NCBI RefSeq assembly: GCF_009797935.1
Contig: NZ_VOLC01000022.1
Location: forward strand, 49,181-113,180
DNA from: Lunatibacter salilacus
GTDB lineage: Bacteria; Bacteroidota; Bacteroidia; Cytophagales; Cyclobacteriaceae
Reading direction: 5' to 3'
DNA: 64,000 nucleotides
Shown: in pieces, positions 63,370 to 64,000 of the stretch
Numbering within the stretch: position 1 is the stretch's first letter
Layout: the number at the start of each line of letters is the position of its first letter
Notes under the pieces: generated by a model
Databases searched by the model: none
What the model was told of the DNA's origin: nothing
The model's input: only the letters and a program-made list of their open reading frames with translations
Translations under genes and position numbers: made by a program

Positions 63370-64000
63370 GTAGCGTCAACCATTTCTCGCAACGCCCGCA
63401 ACGGTAGCGCAACGAAGACGACGATTTTTGTGAAATAACTCACGTGGCTTCCTTCGCGTCCGTGGCGTGAAACCCTTCTCGCAGCGACCGCAACGATAAC
63501 GCGGCGATCGCAACGATTTTTGTGAAATAACTTCCGTGGCTTCCTTTGCGTTTTCTTTGCGTCCGTGGCGTGAAACCATTCTCGCAGCGACCGCAACGAT
63601 AGCGCAACGTCCGCAACGATTTTTGTGAAATAACTTCCGTGGCGTGCTTTGCGTTTTCTTCGCGTCCGTGGCGTGAACCATTTCTCGCAACGGCCGCAAC
63701 GGTGGCGCAACGTCCGCAACGATTTTTTTGAAATAACTTCCGTGGCTTCCTTTGCGTTTTCTTTGCGTCCGTGGCGTGAAACCATTCTCGCAGCGACCGC
63801 AACGATAGCGCAACGTCCGCAACGATTTTTGTGAAATAACTTCCGTGGCGTGCTTTGCGTTTTCTTCTTTGCGTCCGTGGCGTGAAACCTTTCTCGCATT
63901 GCCCGCAACGGCAGCGCGGCGATCGCAACGATTTTTGTGAAATACCTTCCGTGGCGTGCTTTGCGTTTTCTTCTTTGCGTCCGTGGCGTGAAACCCTTCT
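63370..64000. repeat. Tandem array of about 103-bp repeats
   Basis: The block CGATTTTTGTGAAATA (one copy has an extra-T variant) starts at 63422, 63514, 63617, 63720, 63823 and 63929: periods of 92, 103, 103, 103 and 106 bases. Each unit also holds CGTCCGTGGCGTGAAACC and a CTCGCAGCGACCGCAACG block. The array begins near 63370 and continues past the window end. It has long minus-strand open frames in all three registers, but the proteins are just translations of the repeat and are unlikely to be real. Confidence 0.88.

Noticed and set aside
63324..63928. Three long minus-strand open frames (148-194 codons) rich in Arg and Ala in all registers
   Set aside because: Each is a direct translation of the 103-bp tandem unit, has the same motif (RHGRKEN, SLRSLRE) repeated, and has no start or promoter; the array simply lacks stop codons.
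63370..64000. CRISPR array
   Set aside because: Units are about 103 bp, repeat and spacer are not distinct, and there are no cas genes.

Overview
The window looks like the chromosome of a member of the Bacteroidota, most likely a Cytophagales/Cyclobacteriaceae-type bacterium. The signs are a SusC/SusD pair, a protein with a type IX secretion (T9SS) C-terminal sorting domain, many families largely confined to the phylum (DUF4270, DUF4421, DUF5690, DUF6340, DUF3127, lmo0937-like), and promoters of the Bacteroidota form TTTG-N19-21-TAnnTTTG with no clear Shine-Dalgarno sites. Most of it is dense, ordinary chromosome. Genus cannot be fixed from the sequence alone.

Layout. 1-2000: an accessory edge with an IS91/tyrosine-recombinase remnant and an AT-rich SGNH-hydrolase gene followed by a long imperfect inverted repeat that resembles a gene-cassette recombination site. 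2005-4700: a large T9SS cargo protein and a scrap of a PLP-dependent transferase gene. 4836-11490: a DUF4105/Lnb-type membrane protein, uvrB, a small beta-barrel protein, an AlbA_2-domain protein, recX, tpiA, prmA. 11508-19041: a DUF4270 lipoprotein and a one-domain glycogen-synthase-like protein, divergent from panC-panD-flippase-metallopeptidase; then an acyl-CoA dehydrogenase and an AraC regulator. 19021-26582: a GGGP-synthase-like gene with two small membrane genes, nudK, a serine hydrolase, a DUF5690 transporter, a second flippase-like protein and scpA. 26765-33485: dxs, a GH5 glycosidase with a Tat-like leader, an alpha/beta hydrolase, and a small natural-product locus (UbiA prenyltransferase divergent from type III PKS plus methyltransferase). 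33558-41469: MscS channel, a lipoprotein, a CobW/ZigA-type GTPase operon behind a Zur-like palindrome, a membrane-anchored MutS-like ATPase, a 50-residue membrane protein, purK-purE. 41531-42910: a broken antitoxin-like gene and a decayed IS1182-family element with recognisable ends. 42994-53006: DUF3127, VTT-domain protein, a CxxCH/FG-GAP lipoprotein, cytosine deaminase, phosphoesterase, nrdB-nrdA behind a palindromic operator, rplU-rpmA, hpf. 53771-62861: DUF4421 protein, SusC-SusD, a ceramidase-like secreted enzyme, a DUF6340 lipoprotein. 62900-64000: repeat-rich DNA ending in a tandem array of about 103-bp units that runs off the window.

How the genes fit together. Housekeeping functions dominate: pantothenate (panCD), purines (purKE), deoxyribonucleotides (nrdAB), isoprenoid precursors (dxs), DNA repair (uvrB, recX), chromosome condensation (scpA) and translation (rplU, rpmA, hpf, prmA). 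Envelope and nutrient uptake are represented by SusCD, the flippase-like proteins, the Lnb-like protein and several lipoproteins. The most promising regulatory signals are two palindromes in textbook operator positions: one over the -33 element of the CobW/ZigA operon, one just downstream of a predicted nrdB promoter. The most promising accessory pieces are the type III PKS/UbiA/methyltransferase locus and the SGNH cassette. I did not find CRISPR arrays, tRNAs or rRNAs, prophage, or an evident new defence system.
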